64,000 nucleotides of DNA from Pseudomonas fortuita (GCF_026898135.2 NZ_CP114035.2:3327501-3391500); one strand, 5' to 3'. Positions 9,889-18,006 are shown, counted from the stretch's first letter. Translations and numbers: made by a program. Notes: generated by a model from the sequence alone, not told the origin.

Positions 9889-10508
9889 CGGCGCGCCGCC
9901 AACAAGCCGAGGCCGGCGCAGCCCAGCAGGGAGGCGCTGACCCGGTTGAACAAACGGCGCGGGCCGGGTTGGCTGAACCAGCGCTGCATGTAGGCGCCAA
10001 GGCCTGCGTAGAGGGCTATGGCCGCCCATTCCAGCAGCAGGAACAACAGCCCCAACCACAGGAACTGCTCGCTTACCGGGGTGGTGCTGCCGACCGAGAC
10101 GAATTGCGGCAGGAAGGCGGTGAAGATCAGGATGGCCTTGGGGTTGCCAGCTGCCACCCAAAACTCCTGCCGCGTCAGGCGCCAGGTGCCACGCGGGTGA
10201 TCGGCTGCCACCACGGCCTCGCCTACCGGTGCGCGCCACAGCTGCCAGGCGATGTAGAACAGGTACGCCGCCCCCACTACCTTGATGGCCAGGAACAGGT
10301 ATTCACTGGTGTGCAGCACCACGGCCAGGCCCATGGCCGCCAAGGCGATCATGCCGCTGAAGGCAACGATGCGACCACCACCGGCCACGCAGGCCGTGCG
10401 CAGGCCGTAGCGGCTGGCGTTGTGCAGCGACAGCAGGTTGTTCGGCCCGGGCGCCATGTTCAGGGCGAAGCAGGCGGGGATGAAAAGCAGCAGGCTTGAA
10501 AGGTCCAT
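9885..10508 (-). CDS. LysE/RhtB family exporter
   Basis: The 207-residue membrane protein belongs to the LysE amino acid exporter superfamily. It shows the family N-terminus with FALNMAPGPNNLLSL, about six hydrophobic segments and the GNPKAILIFTAFLPQFV segment. ATG 10508 follows AAGGAA. The gene is divergent from the AraC-type regulator at 10640, which is therefore a candidate regulator. A second exporter of the same family lies just beyond that regulator, and the two are only distantly similar. The exported substrate (an amino acid or related amine) cannot be read from sequence. Confidence 0.9.
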   Translation of the reverse strand: MDLSSLLLFIPACFALNMAPGPNNLLSLHNASRYGLRTACVAGGGRIVAFSGMIALAAMGLAVVLHTSEYLFLAIKVVGAAYLFYIAWQLWRAPVGEAVVAADHPRGTWRLTRQEFWVAAGNPKAILIFTAFLPQFVSVGSTTPVSEQFLWLGLLFLLLEWAAIALYAGLGAYMQRWFSQPGPRRLFNRVSASLLGCAGLGLLAARR

Positions 10509-10639
10509 TGTTGTTTTCCTTGGGCAACAAGCGTCTATTTCGGCGTGTGCCGGGCCTTGCGGTCAAGTTACAGCCAGCGATAAAAACTGTACGGGTACGC
10601 GGCACCTGTTACGCTGCGGGCGAAATAGAGGACCTTGTG

Positions 10640-11449
10640 ATGCCCCGCTCCCACGCCGAGCTGTGGCGCGACCCGGCACTCCCGCATGTGGAAAGCCGCC
10701 GCGCCTGTCATAGCCGCGCCTGTTACAAGGCCCACAGCCACCCGACGTTCTCCATCGGTGCGGTGGATGCTGGCCACAGCCATTTCAGCGGCGCCGCACA
10801 TGGGCAGGAACGGCTGACACCCGGCACGCTGGTATTGGTGCCAGCCCACCGCGTACATGCCTGCAACCCCCAACCCGGGCAAGCCTGGAGCTACCAGATG
10901 CTGCATGTGGATGCCGACTGGCTGACCCAGGTGCGGCTGGAGTCGGGACTGGCCGGCGCCGGGCCCGGTGAGCCGGCGCGTATCTGCCGGGTGCCAGCGG
11001 TGTATGGGCAGTTCTGCGAGCTGAACAGGTTGCTGTTCTCCAGCGCCAGCAACAGTGAGAAGGATGCGGCGCTGATTGCCTTTGTGGGTGACCTGGACTT
11101 TTCCGCCCAAGCCCCGCTGGCAGCAGCCCCCGCCTTGGGGGCAACTGCGTTGAGCGGTTTGATCGCACGCCTCGAAGGCCAGGACCCCGCGCAACTGAGC
11201 CTGGAGGTGCTGGCCCGCGAGGCCGGCCTTGGGCGCTACCAGTTGATCCGCGCATTCCGCACGGCCACAGGGTTGACGCCGCATGCCTATCTGCTCAATG
11301 CCCGGGTCAATCGCGGGCGGCAGTTGCTGGGCGAAGGGCTGGCGTTGGCGGAGGTGGCCTACCGCCTCGGGTTTGCCGATCAAAGCCATTTCCAACGGGT
11401 ATTCAAAGCCCATGTGGGTGTGACGCCGGGGCAGTATCGGGGCGATTAG
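10640..11449 (+). CDS. AraC family transcriptional regulator
   Basis: The 269-residue protein has an N-terminal cupin-like sensing domain (CHSRACYKAHSHPTFSIGAVDAG, then LVLVPAHRVHACNP) and a C-terminal double helix-turn-helix with RYQLIRAFRTATGLTPHAYL and VAYRLGFADQSHFQRVFKAHVGVTPGQYR. ATG 10640 has GAGG at good spacing, and the in-frame extension to 10496 overlaps the divergent exporter promoter and is unlikely. Regulators of this arrangement often control neighbouring LysE exporters; here one lies on each side. The 131-base divergent region 10509-10639 should hold the operator, but I could not define one. Confidence 0.9.
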   Translation: MPRSHAELWRDPALPHVESRRACHSRACYKAHSHPTFSIGAVDAGHSHFSGAAHGQERLTPGTLVLVPAHRVHACNPQPGQAWSYQMLHVDADWLTQVRLESGLAGAGPGEPARICRVPAVYGQFCELNRLLFSSASNSEKDAALIAFVGDLDFSAQAPLAAAPALGATALSGLIARLEGQDPAQLSLEVLAREAGLGRYQLIRAFRTATGLTPHAYLLNARVNRGRQLLGEGLALAEVAYRLGFADQSHFQRVFKAHVGVTPGQYRGD

Positions 11450-11452
11450 AGG

Positions 11453-11472
11453 CCTGTGCGCTCCTGCACAGG
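11453..11472. terminator. hairpin after the AraC gene
   Basis: CCTGTGC and GCACAGG form a seven-base stem with the loop GCTCCT just after the AraC stop. There is no T run, so termination is possible but not certain. Confidence 0.4.
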
Positions 11473-11563
11473 GACAGTGCCCCGCTTTGTTTGCAATATT
11501 GTTCAATACGCTGGGGCAGGCCCGGCAGCAGACTGCGGTTTTTCCCGCAGAGCCGCGCCGCCC

Positions 11564-12178
11564 ATGCAACCGTTCCTGATCATTGCCCTCGCCCACTTCC
11601 TCGCCCTGCTCTCACCCGGCCCGGACTTCTTCCTGGTCGCACGCAGTTCGATCAACAGCGGCTGGCGCATCGCCAGCGGCGCCTGCCTGGGCATTGCCCT
11701 GGCCAATGGCGCGTTCATCGCCATGGCCTTCACCGGCCTGTCTGTGCTGCAGGAAGGCAGCCTGCTGTTCACTGCACTGCAACTGGCCGGCGCCAGCTAC
11801 CTGCTTTACATCGGCATTCTGTTCCTGCGCCACGCCGGGCAAACCCGCCTGGGCGCAGTCGCAGGCAACCCGAGGGTTCAAGGCTGGTGGCGCAATCTGG
11901 GCATGGGCTTGTTGTCCGGTATCCTCAACCCCAAGAACGCGCTGTTCTATGCCAGCCTCGCCAGCATGGTCGCCAGCGCCAGCGCCGGCTGGAAATCGGC
12001 CTACGCGCTGTGGATGTTCAGCATCGTCCTGCTCTGGGACCTGCTGGTCGCCGTGGCCATCGGCAACCAACGAGTACTGCGGCATTTCGCTCGCAGCCTG
12101 CCGTGGCTTGAGCGGGCCTCAGGGATCATGCTGGTGATCCTGGCCGCCGCGCTGTTGATGCATCTGGCGCAGGGCTGA
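11564..12178 (+). CDS. LysE/RhtB family exporter, second copy
   Basis: The 204-residue membrane protein has the LysE family opening (ALAHFLALLSPGPDFFLVARSSI), six hydrophobic segments and the NPKNALFYASLASMV segment. The ATG at 11564 is the first in-frame start that gives a normal family N-terminus, although its ribosome binding site is weak. A longer frame back to 11456 would add a non-family, hydrophilic extension. It is downstream of and codirectional with the AraC-type regulator. Its end overlaps the convergent phosphoesterase gene by 53 bases. Confidence 0.88.
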   Translation: MQPFLIIALAHFLALLSPGPDFFLVARSSINSGWRIASGACLGIALANGAFIAMAFTGLSVLQEGSLLFTALQLAGASYLLYIGILFLRHAGQTRLGAVAGNPRVQGWWRNLGMGLLSGILNPKNALFYASLASMVASASAGWKSAYALWMFSIVLLWDLLVAVAIGNQRVLRHFARSLPWLERASGIMLVILAAALLMHLAQG

Positions 12179-12851
12179 CCAGTTGCAGGGTACGCATGTC
12201 CATCAAGGTGAAATGGCCGCTAGCCCACCCCCCTGTATCCAGGTGCCAGACATTGCCCAGCAGCTTTGCCTCCAGCACCGGTGTGTGGCCGACCAGCAAT
12301 GCACGCAGGCCCTGCACCTGCTGCGTATCACCTTGTTTCAGGCGCCGCCGCGACCACTGGCATACCTGGCGTACTTCAGGGTCGTCATCCAGCTGCAGAC
12401 AGGAACGTAGCGCTGCCCAATCTGCAAACGGGCTGTCTGCATGCAGCAGCCCGACCAGGCCGGCCGCGCTTTCCACTTCGATGGCAATCGGCAATTGCTC
12501 GAAGCGTTCCACGAAACGCAATTGCGCCTTGCGCGGCAGGTCCAGGAACCAGCTTCCACCCGCTGCGCGGTACATCTCCAGGTCAAGCCGCCCCCCTCGC
12601 ACGCGGGTAATTGCCAGCGCCTCATGGTTACCTTGCACCGCATGGAACCAGGGTCGCGCGAGCCACTCCAGCGCGGCCTCGCTGTGCGGCCCACGGTCGA
12701 CCAGGTCACCCACACTGAACAGGCGGTCTATGGCCGGATCAAAACCCACCGCATCCAGGCACTGCTCCAGGCGCTGGAAGTGGCCATGGATATCACCCAC
12801 TGCCAAGTCACGTCCCCGGATATTGGCGAGTAACCGCCGAAACCGTCCCAT
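12126..12851 (-). CDS. metallophosphoesterase, PrpA/PP2A-like serine/threonine phosphatase family
   Basis: The 241-residue cytoplasmic protein carries the full calcineurin-type metal site: GDIHGH (about 20-25), GDLVDRG (about 47-53), GNHEA (about 76-80), the later LLHADSP and LVGHTP. This set is typical of bacterial PrpA/PrpB-like protein phosphatases and of diadenosine tetraphosphatases; the size and motif spacing favour the first. ATG 12851 follows AGGGAG, so the longer frame to 12986 is rejected. The 216 bases between it and the divergent hydrolase gene should contain both promoters. Confidence 0.88.
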   Translation of the reverse strand: MGRFRRLLANIRGRDLAVGDIHGHFQRLEQCLDAVGFDPAIDRLFSVGDLVDRGPHSEAALEWLARPWFHAVQGNHEALAITRVRGGRLDLEMYRAAGGSWFLDLPRKAQLRFVERFEQLPIAIEVESAAGLVGLLHADSPFADWAALRSCLQLDDDPEVRQVCQWSRRRLKQGDTQQVQGLRALLVGHTPVLEAKLLGNVWHLDTGGWASGHFTLMDMRTLQLVSPAPDASTARRPGSPA

Positions 12852-13067
12852 TGCAATCTCCCTCTGCAGGCGCTGCCATGGCGGGCGTAAAATGCAGGCT
12901 GCCCCCGGTGTGTGCCGGGCCCATGGCGCTTCACTGGATAGCATGGCACACGGCGCGCCAGCCGCGCACGCCGACGTGCTCGGCAACCTGAATAACCCTT
13001 CACTGGCACAGCCATTGATGCCAATAGTATGCTCGACCCTTCAACCTGAACCAGGGAAGGGTTTTTC

Positions 13068-13811
13068 ATGAAACTGTGCGCCGTGCAACTGGCGTCGCTC
13101 AAGGGCGATTTGCCAGGCAACCTCCAGCGTCATCTGGCCTGCATCGAGCAAGCTGCGGCCTTTGGCGCCGAGCTGGTGGTTTTCCCCGAACTGTCGCTGA
13201 CCGGCTATGAGCCAAGCCGTGCGCGCCAGGCCGCCTTGCCGGTCAGCTCTGAACGGCTGGGCCCGCTGCAGGCAGCCAGTGACCGCTTGGGTCTCACCGT
13301 TGCCGTAGGCCTGCCGTTGCCGACACCCGACGGCATTCGCATCGGCATGCCGATCTTCAGCCCCGGGGCACCGCGCCAGGCCTATGCCAAACGGCGCCTG
13401 CATGATGACGAGCTGCCCTACTTCACCCCAGGCGATCAGGCACTGCTGCTGCAGGCAGGCAACCATCGGGTGGCACCGGCGATCTGCTACGAATCGATGT
13501 TCATGGCGCATGCGGCCGCCGCCCGCGAGCACGGCGCCGACCTGTATCTGGTCAGTGTGGCGAAAACCGCCAAGGGCATCCGCGAGGGCTACGCGCATTA
13601 CCCCGAGGTGGCACGTGAACTGTCAATGCCGGTGTTGATGGCCAACTGCGTGGGGCCGGCCGATACCTTCATCGGTGCCGGCGGGTCGGCAGCGTGGGAC
13701 AGCCAGGGGCGCTTGCTGGCCAGCCTGGATGATCACAGTGAGGGGCTGATCATGCTGGACACTGGCAATGCCAGCGCAATGGCCCTGCCTTTGCACCTGC
13801 ACGCGCCATGA
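13068..13811 (+). CDS. carbon-nitrogen hydrolase (nitrilase superfamily)
   Basis: The 247-residue enzyme has the nitrilase-superfamily triad: Glu41 (VVFPELSLTGY), Lys108 (AYAKRRLHDDE) and Cys140 (APAICYESMF). The family hydrolyses amides, carbamoyl groups or nitriles in the cytoplasm; the substrate cannot be deduced here. The start follows GGAAGGG. The stop overlaps a small membrane-protein gene by four bases, suggesting coupled translation. Confidence 0.9.
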   Translation: MKLCAVQLASLKGDLPGNLQRHLACIEQAAAFGAELVVFPELSLTGYEPSRARQAALPVSSERLGPLQAASDRLGLTVAVGLPLPTPDGIRIGMPIFSPGAPRQAYAKRRLHDDELPYFTPGDQALLLQAGNHRVAPAICYESMFMAHAAAAREHGADLYLVSVAKTAKGIREGYAHYPEVARELSMPVLMANCVGPADTFIGAGGSAAWDSQGRLLASLDDHSEGLIMLDTGNASAMALPLHLHAP

Positions 13812-14050
13812 TTTACCTGTTTCTGGCGTTGCTGAGTTACGCCTGCACCTACTATCTGGTCGGTTTGCTGATCCGGGGCCAGCTTGCCGACGTGGCCGAG
13901 GGTTTGCGCCATCGGCCCGATGCACCCACTCCCGGCGAGTACCTGCGTACGGTAAAAGCCCATGCCCGCCGGGCCCATCGGCAGTACACCCTGATGGCAG
14001 GCTCGGTGCTTGCGATATTGGTTTGCCTGCTCGCCAGTTGGTTCAGGTGA
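13808..14050 (+). CDS. small membrane protein of unknown function
   Basis: The 80-residue protein has a hydrophobic segment at each end (about residues 2-22 and 60-78) around a basic middle with several His and Arg residues (KAHARRAHRQ). Its ATG overlaps the stop of the nitrilase-like gene (ATGA), so it is probably made together with it. I do not recognise a family. It converges on ogt, with three bases between the stops. Confidence 0.7.
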   Translation: MIYLFLALLSYACTYYLVGLLIRGQLADVAEGLRHRPDAPTPGEYLRTVKAHARRAHRQYTLMAGSVLAILVCLLASWFR

Positions 14051-14053
14051 CGC

Positions 14054-14554
14054 CTACAAGTCCAATGCCAGGCTTTGCCGACCTTCCAGCGCCAGCAGAT
14101 ACTGCTTGGCCGCCAGGCCACCGGCAAAGCCTGTCAGGCTGCCCGAGGCACCGATCACACGGTGGCACGGGGCGATGATCGAGATCGGGTTGCGGCCGTT
14201 GGCAGCGCCTACCGCTCGCACCGCGCTGGGGTTGCCGATCTGCCGGGCGATGTCGCCGTAGCTGCGGGTTTCACCAAAGGGTATTGCCAGCAGCGCGGCC
14301 CACACCTGGCGCTGAAACTCGGTACCGGCAAAATCCAGTGCCAGCTCGAAGCGCTGGCGCTTGCCGGCAAAATACTCGCCAAGCTGCCGCGCGGTGTCCA
14401 GTAGCACCGGGCACTGGTCGTCACGGTGCAAGGCACCGAGCCGCACGCGGTTTTCCCGTTCCTCTTCCCACAGTACGGCTGCCAGGCACTCGCCGCGGGC
14501 CACCAGGGTCAGGGTGCCGACGGGCGATTGCATGAACGTGAAAGCGCTGGACAT
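14054..14554 (-). CDS. ogt: methylated-DNA-[protein]-cysteine S-methyltransferase
   Basis: The 166-residue suicide enzyme removes O6-alkyl groups from guanine (and O4 from thymine) by transfer to its own cysteine. The active site PCHRVIG places the acceptor at Cys130, preceded by GAANGRNPISIIA, and the DNA-binding helix region RSYGDIARQIGNPSAVRAVG is intact. The length and lack of an AraC-like N-terminal domain make it Ogt rather than Ada. A LexA-like palindrome lies 30 bases upstream of the start. Confidence 0.93.
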   Translation of the reverse strand: MSSAFTFMQSPVGTLTLVARGECLAAVLWEEERENRVRLGALHRDDQCPVLLDTARQLGEYFAGKRQRFELALDFAGTEFQRQVWAALLAIPFGETRSYGDIARQIGNPSAVRAVGAANGRNPISIIAPCHRVIGASGSLTGFAGGLAAKQYLLALEGRQSLALDL

Positions 14555-14583
14555 AGCGGGCTCCGCAGATGGCGATCAACCTA

Positions 14584-14599
14584 CTGTACGCATCCACAG
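14584..14599 (-). promoter_or_regulatory. possible LexA box upstream of ogt
   Basis: CTGT-N8-ACAG, the invariant core of the gamma-proteobacterial SOS box, lies 30-45 bases upstream of the ogt start. The eight central bases (acgcatcc) are not AT-rich as in strong boxes, so this is a weak candidate. Confidence 0.3.
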
Positions 14600-14623
14600 T
14601 TCCTCATGCACCCGCTTTCTTGC

Positions 14624-15424
14624 TCAGGTAATTGCACAGCCGGCAATGTGCCGCGCCTGGCTGAGGTTGACCTTGGGGATCAGGTCGGCAGGAATGCGCG
14701 ACCTCGCCGACAGGTTGTAGACATGGAAATGCTCGTTGAGCACTTCCCTTGCCATCAGCGCCAACGACGGCAGGATACGGCTCTCCCAATGCTGGTCGAG
14801 CCCGCACGGCGAACACTGCCCCTGGCCGTTCTCGTAGAAGCGCCCAACGCGCTGATCGAGATCTACCCCGACCAGCAACACTTCTTCAAAGCCAAGGTGA
14901 TAAGCCAGCTGCAACGCCACATACGCCACTGTGCGGGCATCGAAAAAACCATGGCCCAGGTCTTTGCTGAAGGCAATCGAGCGGCTGCGTTTGCTCCACA
15001 GTGCGCGGTTGCAAACGCAGCTGTCACCATGGCCACGCAAACCGTCCAGCAGGCCCGGCGTGTCGGCTTTGCGCAAGGCGTAACACTCGGTGTCGGCGGG
15101 CACATCGGCCCCGGCATACTGCTCGGGCCAGAGCGCCAGGCGCTCGCTGTCACGCAACGCCGTGGCGAACAAGCCCGGCTGTTGCTTGGGGAAGCTTTTG
15201 TCGGTACATACATAGAAAAAAGGCCGGATACCGTGCTCGGCGGTCATCGAAACTGAACCGTTCATGGCAATGATGGGCAGATGTGCGAATTCGCCCAGCG
15301 GAAAATGCTTGGCAGAAGCGCCGGAGGCAAGGATCACCACGGGGCCCTGCCGGGAGTTGCGACACGCCTCAAAACTGGAGAACGCCCCGCGTTCAGCACT
15401 TGGCTGCGACGGAAGTGTGTTCAT
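14624..15424 (-). CDS. uncharacterised protein, DUF115 / LPS-biosynthesis-like
   Basis: The roughly 266-residue soluble protein begins, after a polar leader, with VVILASGASAKHFPL, a Rossmann-like nucleotide-binding start, followed by IIAMNGS, YVCTDKSF and LLVGVDLD. This series (GPS/AS, N-G-S, D at strand ends) resembles the DUF115 / 6-hydroxymethylpterin kinase-like fold found in LPS- and flagellin-modification proteins; the assignment is tentative. Starts are possible at 15457, 15433 or 15424; none has a strong ribosome binding site, and I chose the innermost. The gene is isolated. An LPS-core role is inference from resemblance only. Confidence 0.6.
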   Translation of the reverse strand: MNTLPSQPSAERGAFSSFEACRNSRQGPVVILASGASAKHFPLGEFAHLPIIAMNGSVSMTAEHGIRPFFYVCTDKSFPKQQPGLFATALRDSERLALWPEQYAGADVPADTECYALRKADTPGLLDGLRGHGDSCVCNRALWSKRSRSIAFSKDLGHGFFDARTVAYVALQLAYHLGFEEVLLVGVDLDQRVGRFYENGQGQCSPCGLDQHWESRILPSLALMAREVLNEHFHVYNLSARSRIPADLIPKVNLSQARHIAGCAIT

Positions 15425-15666
15425 CAATGTCATCTTTAACTGGACAGTACAAACCACAATACTGGTCCGTGTATAGGCCGTGGCCGCATTTACCCAACTT
15501 TACCTAACTGAACCTAATCGGCCGCCACGTCCCTGTGTCGCGGTTGCGAGAGGCTACACAGTGCCCGGACAGTAACGGCTTAATGGCGCCGGGTCCCGCT
15601 GCAGCCTTCACAGCAGACCACCTTGGCCCGGTGATTGTTCCCCCACGGTGAATCAGCAAACCCGAT

Positions 15667-15685
15667 GGGGCCGCCCAGCGGCCCC
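15667..15685. terminator. GC-rich hairpin after ilvA
   Basis: GGGGCCGC and GCGGCCCC enclose the three-base loop CCA. It is 22 bases beyond the ilvA stop (minus strand) and is followed on that strand by ATCGGGTTT. The rest of 15425-15707 shows no gene. Confidence 0.65.
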
Positions 15686-15707
15686 CGATAGTGGTGTGGG
15701 TCAGCCG

Positions 15708-17267
15708 TCAGCCCAGGAACAGCTTGTACGCCGGGTTGTCAGTCTCATCCCAATACCGATACCCCATCTCATTCAGCGCCAACGGCAAGCCCGCCAACTC
15801 ATCGCCCGGCACCTCCAGCGCAGCAAATACCCGGGCCTCCGCCGCCCCGTGGTTGCGGTAATGGAACAGGCTGATGTTCCAGCGCTTGCCCAGCCGTTCC
15901 AGAAAGCCCAGCAGCGCCCCTGGCCGCTCGGGAAACTCGAAGCGCAGCACCCGCTCATCAGCACCTGGCGCTGCGTGGCCACCCACGGTATGACGCACAT
16001 GCAGTTTGGCCAGCTCGTTGTCGGTCAGGTCCAGCACGCTGTAACCCTGCTCGCGCAGGTTGGCCAGCAGCTGGTCACGCGGGTCGTGCACAGGGTGGGT
16101 CTGTACCCCGACGAACAGCCGCGCTTCCTTGCCGGGGTAATAGCGGTAGTTGAATTCGGTGATTTGCCGCTTGCCCAGTGCCTGGCAGAAGGCGCGGAAG
16201 CTGCCTGGCTGCTCAGGGATGGTGACCGCAATGATCGCCTCGCGCTGCTCGCCCAATTCAGCCCGTTCGGCCACGTGGCGCAGGCGGTCGAAATTCACAT
16301 TCGCCCCGGAGTCAATGGCCACCAGTGTCTGCCCCTGCACTCCATCACGTGCCACGTACTTCTTGATCCCGGCCACGGCCAGGGCACCGGACGGCTCAGT
16401 GATAGAGCGGGTATCGTCGTAGATGTCCTTGATTGCCGCGCACAGCTCGTCACTGCTGACGGTTACCACTTCGTCGACAAAATGCCGGCACAGCTCGAAG
16501 CAGTGGGCGCCGATCTGCGCCACCGCTACACCGTCGGCAAAGGTGCCGACCTGCGGCAGGATCACCCGTTCCCCGGCGGCCAGGGCGGCCTGCAGGCAGT
16601 TGGAGTCCTCCGGCTCGACGCCGATCACCTTCACCTCTGGGCGCAGGTACTTCACGTAGGCGGCGATACCAGCGATCAGCCCACCACCGCCCACCGGTAC
16701 AAAAATGGCGTCCAGCGCGCCCGGGTGCTGACGCAGGATTTCCATGGCCACGGTGCCTTGCCCGGCGATCACGTCCGGGTCATCGAAGGGCGGCACAAAA
16801 GTAGCGCCTTCGCTATCGGCCAGCTTCAGCGCGTGGGCCAAAGCGTGTGGGAAGCTCTCACCGTGCAGCACCACATGCCCGCCGCGCGAACGCACCCCTT
16901 CCACCTTCAGTGACGGCGTGGTGGTCGGCATGACGATGGTCGCCTTCATGCCAAGGTGCGACGCTGCCAGAGCCACGCCCTGGGCATGGTTGCCCGCCGA
17001 GGCGGTGATTACCCCACGCTCACGCTGCACAGCACTGAGGCGCGACAGGCGGGTATAGGCGCCGCGGATCTTGAACGAGAAGGTAGGCTGCAGGTCTTCG
17101 CGCTTGAGCAACACTTGGTTACCCAGGCTGGCAGATAGCGCAGGCGCCGCTTGCAGGGGCGTTTCGATGGCCAGGTCGTACACCGGCGCGGCCAGAATGC
17201 GCCGCACCTGCTCCGACAGCAGTTGCTGGGGGGTGACGGTAGTACGAGGGACGCTGAAACTGGTCAT
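15708..17267 (-). CDS. ilvA: threonine dehydratase, biosynthetic (threonine ammonia-lyase)
   Basis: The 519-residue PLP enzyme converts threonine to 2-oxobutanoate, the committed step to isoleucine. The PLP lysine is Lys66 in PTFSFKIRGAY; the phosphate-binding loop is GGGGLIAG. The C-terminal third (about residue 325 on) contains two ACT-like regulatory subdomains, e.g. EQPGSFRAFCQALG and ERPGALLGFLERLG, so this is the Ile-inhibited long form, not the catabolic TdcB. ATG 17267 follows AAGGAG; the open frame to 17291 lacks a ribosome binding site. Upstream on the same strand lie an Ile-rich leader peptide and a terminator, indicating transcription attenuation. Confidence 0.95.
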   Translation of the reverse strand: MTSFSVPRTTVTPQQLLSEQVRRILAAPVYDLAIETPLQAAPALSASLGNQVLLKREDLQPTFSFKIRGAYTRLSRLSAVQRERGVITASAGNHAQGVALAASHLGMKATIVMPTTTPSLKVEGVRSRGGHVVLHGESFPHALAHALKLADSEGATFVPPFDDPDVIAGQGTVAMEILRQHPGALDAIFVPVGGGGLIAGIAAYVKYLRPEVKVIGVEPEDSNCLQAALAAGERVILPQVGTFADGVAVAQIGAHCFELCRHFVDEVVTVSSDELCAAIKDIYDDTRSITEPSGALAVAGIKKYVARDGVQGQTLVAIDSGANVNFDRLRHVAERAELGEQREAIIAVTIPEQPGSFRAFCQALGKRQITEFNYRYYPGKEARLFVGVQTHPVHDPRDQLLANLREQGYSVLDLTDNELAKLHVRHTVGGHAAPGADERVLRFEFPERPGALLGFLERLGKRWNISLFHYRNHGAAEARVFAALEVPGDELAGLPLALNEMGYRYWDETDNPAYKLFLG

Positions 17268-17311
17268 CAATGACTCCTTGGCTGTTTTCACGTTGCCCAG
17301 GAGTCAGAGAG

Positions 17312-17334
17312 AAAAAACCCGCCTCCAGGGCGGG
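17312..17334 (-). terminator. attenuator terminator of ilvA
   Basis: On the minus strand CCCGCC (17334-17329) and GGCGGG (17323-17318) form a six-base stem with a five-base loop, followed directly by six T (17317-17312). It lies between the leader peptide stop and the ilvA ribosome binding site, the position of a classical attenuator. GGCGGG in the leader coding sequence (17361-17356) can pair with the 5' arm instead. Confidence 0.85.
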
Positions 17335-17351
17335 TCAGGTGCACGTACGCG

Positions 17352-17414
17352 CTAGCCCGCCAAGCTGATAATGGCGGTAATAATAATGGCGTTCACATGC
17401 GGGAAGGTATTCAT
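17352..17414 (-). CDS. ilvA leader peptide (20 residues, Ile-rich)
   Basis: A short frame, ATG 17414 to TAG 17352, encodes a 20-residue peptide with isoleucine at positions 10-12 and 15-16 (codons ATT ATT ATT and ATT ATC) and threonine at 3 and 13. It precedes a terminator and ilvA, whose product makes isoleucine. The codons after the Ile run contain CCGCC (17377-17373) and GGCGGG (17361-17356), which pair with each other or with the terminator arm. This is the layout of translation-coupled attenuation: stalling at Ile codons should free GGCGGG to block the terminator. There is no Shine-Dalgarno sequence; the peptide may be made from a near-leaderless transcript. Confidence 0.8.
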   Translation of the reverse strand: MNTFPHVNAIIITAIISLAG

Positions 17415-17422
17415 GGGGTAGG

Positions 17423-17452
17423 AACTTAGCCGGTAGTGCGGCACAAAGTCAA
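17423..17452 (-). promoter_or_regulatory. candidate sigma-70 promoter of ilvA leader
   Basis: TTGACT (17452-17447) and TAAGTT (17428-17423) are separated by 18 bases on the minus strand. The predicted start, near 17416, lies at or just before the leader ATG at 17414. The -35 overlaps the end of the PACE gene. The -10 is a weak match. Confidence 0.4.
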
Positions 17453-17880
17453 CACTTGGCCTGCTGCGCCGAAAGCGGCACATCGAACACCTTGTCGAAG
17501 CCCCACTGGAAGGCAAAGGCATAAACGAAGAAGAACACGAACAGCGCCAGGTTGGTCAGCAGCGCCGCCCACAGGCTCACATCCAGCCAGTACGCCACCA
17601 GTGGCAGCAGGATCACCACCAACCCGCCCTCGAAGCCCAAGGCATGCAGCAAGCGCCGCATGAAGGTGCGCTCACGCTGGCGCTGGCGCGCTTCCCAGCG
17701 TTCGAATACCCAGTTGTAGCCCATGTTCCAGCTCATCGCGATGCCTGACATCAGCACCGACAGTACCGCCGACTGCGCCATGCCGGCGCCAAACGCCAGC
17801 TCCAGCGCAGGCGCCACGCAGGCGACGGCGATGGCTTCGTAAAGAATGGCCTGGACGATCTTGCGGGCCTTGCCTTGCAT
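17449..17880 (-). CDS. PACE family multidrug efflux protein
   Basis: The 143-residue four-helix inner-membrane protein belongs to the proteobacterial antimicrobial compound efflux (AceI-like, BTP domain) family, which exports biocides and short diamines by proton antiport. Two tandem units are visible, each with a pair of helices; the first contains Glu15 (ILYEAIA), at the same position as the essential Glu15 of AceI, and NWVFERWE ends its second helix. ATG 17880 follows GGGAG at good spacing, so the longer frame to 17931 is rejected. It is upstream of the ilvA attenuator on the same strand but probably separately transcribed. Actual substrates cannot be inferred. Confidence 0.88.
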   Translation of the reverse strand: MQGKARKIVQAILYEAIAVACVAPALELAFGAGMAQSAVLSVLMSGIAMSWNMGYNWVFERWEARQRQRERTFMRRLLHALGFEGGLVVILLPLVAYWLDVSLWAALLTNLALFVFFFVYAFAFQWGFDKVFDVPLSAQQAKC

Positions 17881-17983
17881 GTTCAGCTCCCTGGGTAAAC
17901 GACCTGTAAAACTACAAGATGTGGCCCACAAGAAAAAGCCCGAAATTTGGACAACAGCGCGTTCGGCTGCTTGTATTTACCCC

Positions 17984-18006
17984 GTACAAATAGCGTCATT
18001 TTGTAC
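17984..18006. promoter_or_regulatory. inverted repeat, candidate operator of the nfr operon
   Basis: GTACAAA-N9-TTTGTAC is a perfect seven-base inverted repeat, 36 bases before the small leader frame and 68 before nfrB, and 104 bases upstream of the divergent PACE gene. The size and symmetry fit a dimeric repressor or activator site; I cannot name the protein. Confidence 0.45.

Noticed and set aside
13010..13030. TGGCAC-like -24 element before the nitrilase-type gene
   Set aside because: The -12 dinucleotide is GA, not GC.
15648..16913. 421-codon plus-strand frame opposite ilvA
   Set aside because: Antisense to the conserved ilvA gene with no recognisable feature.
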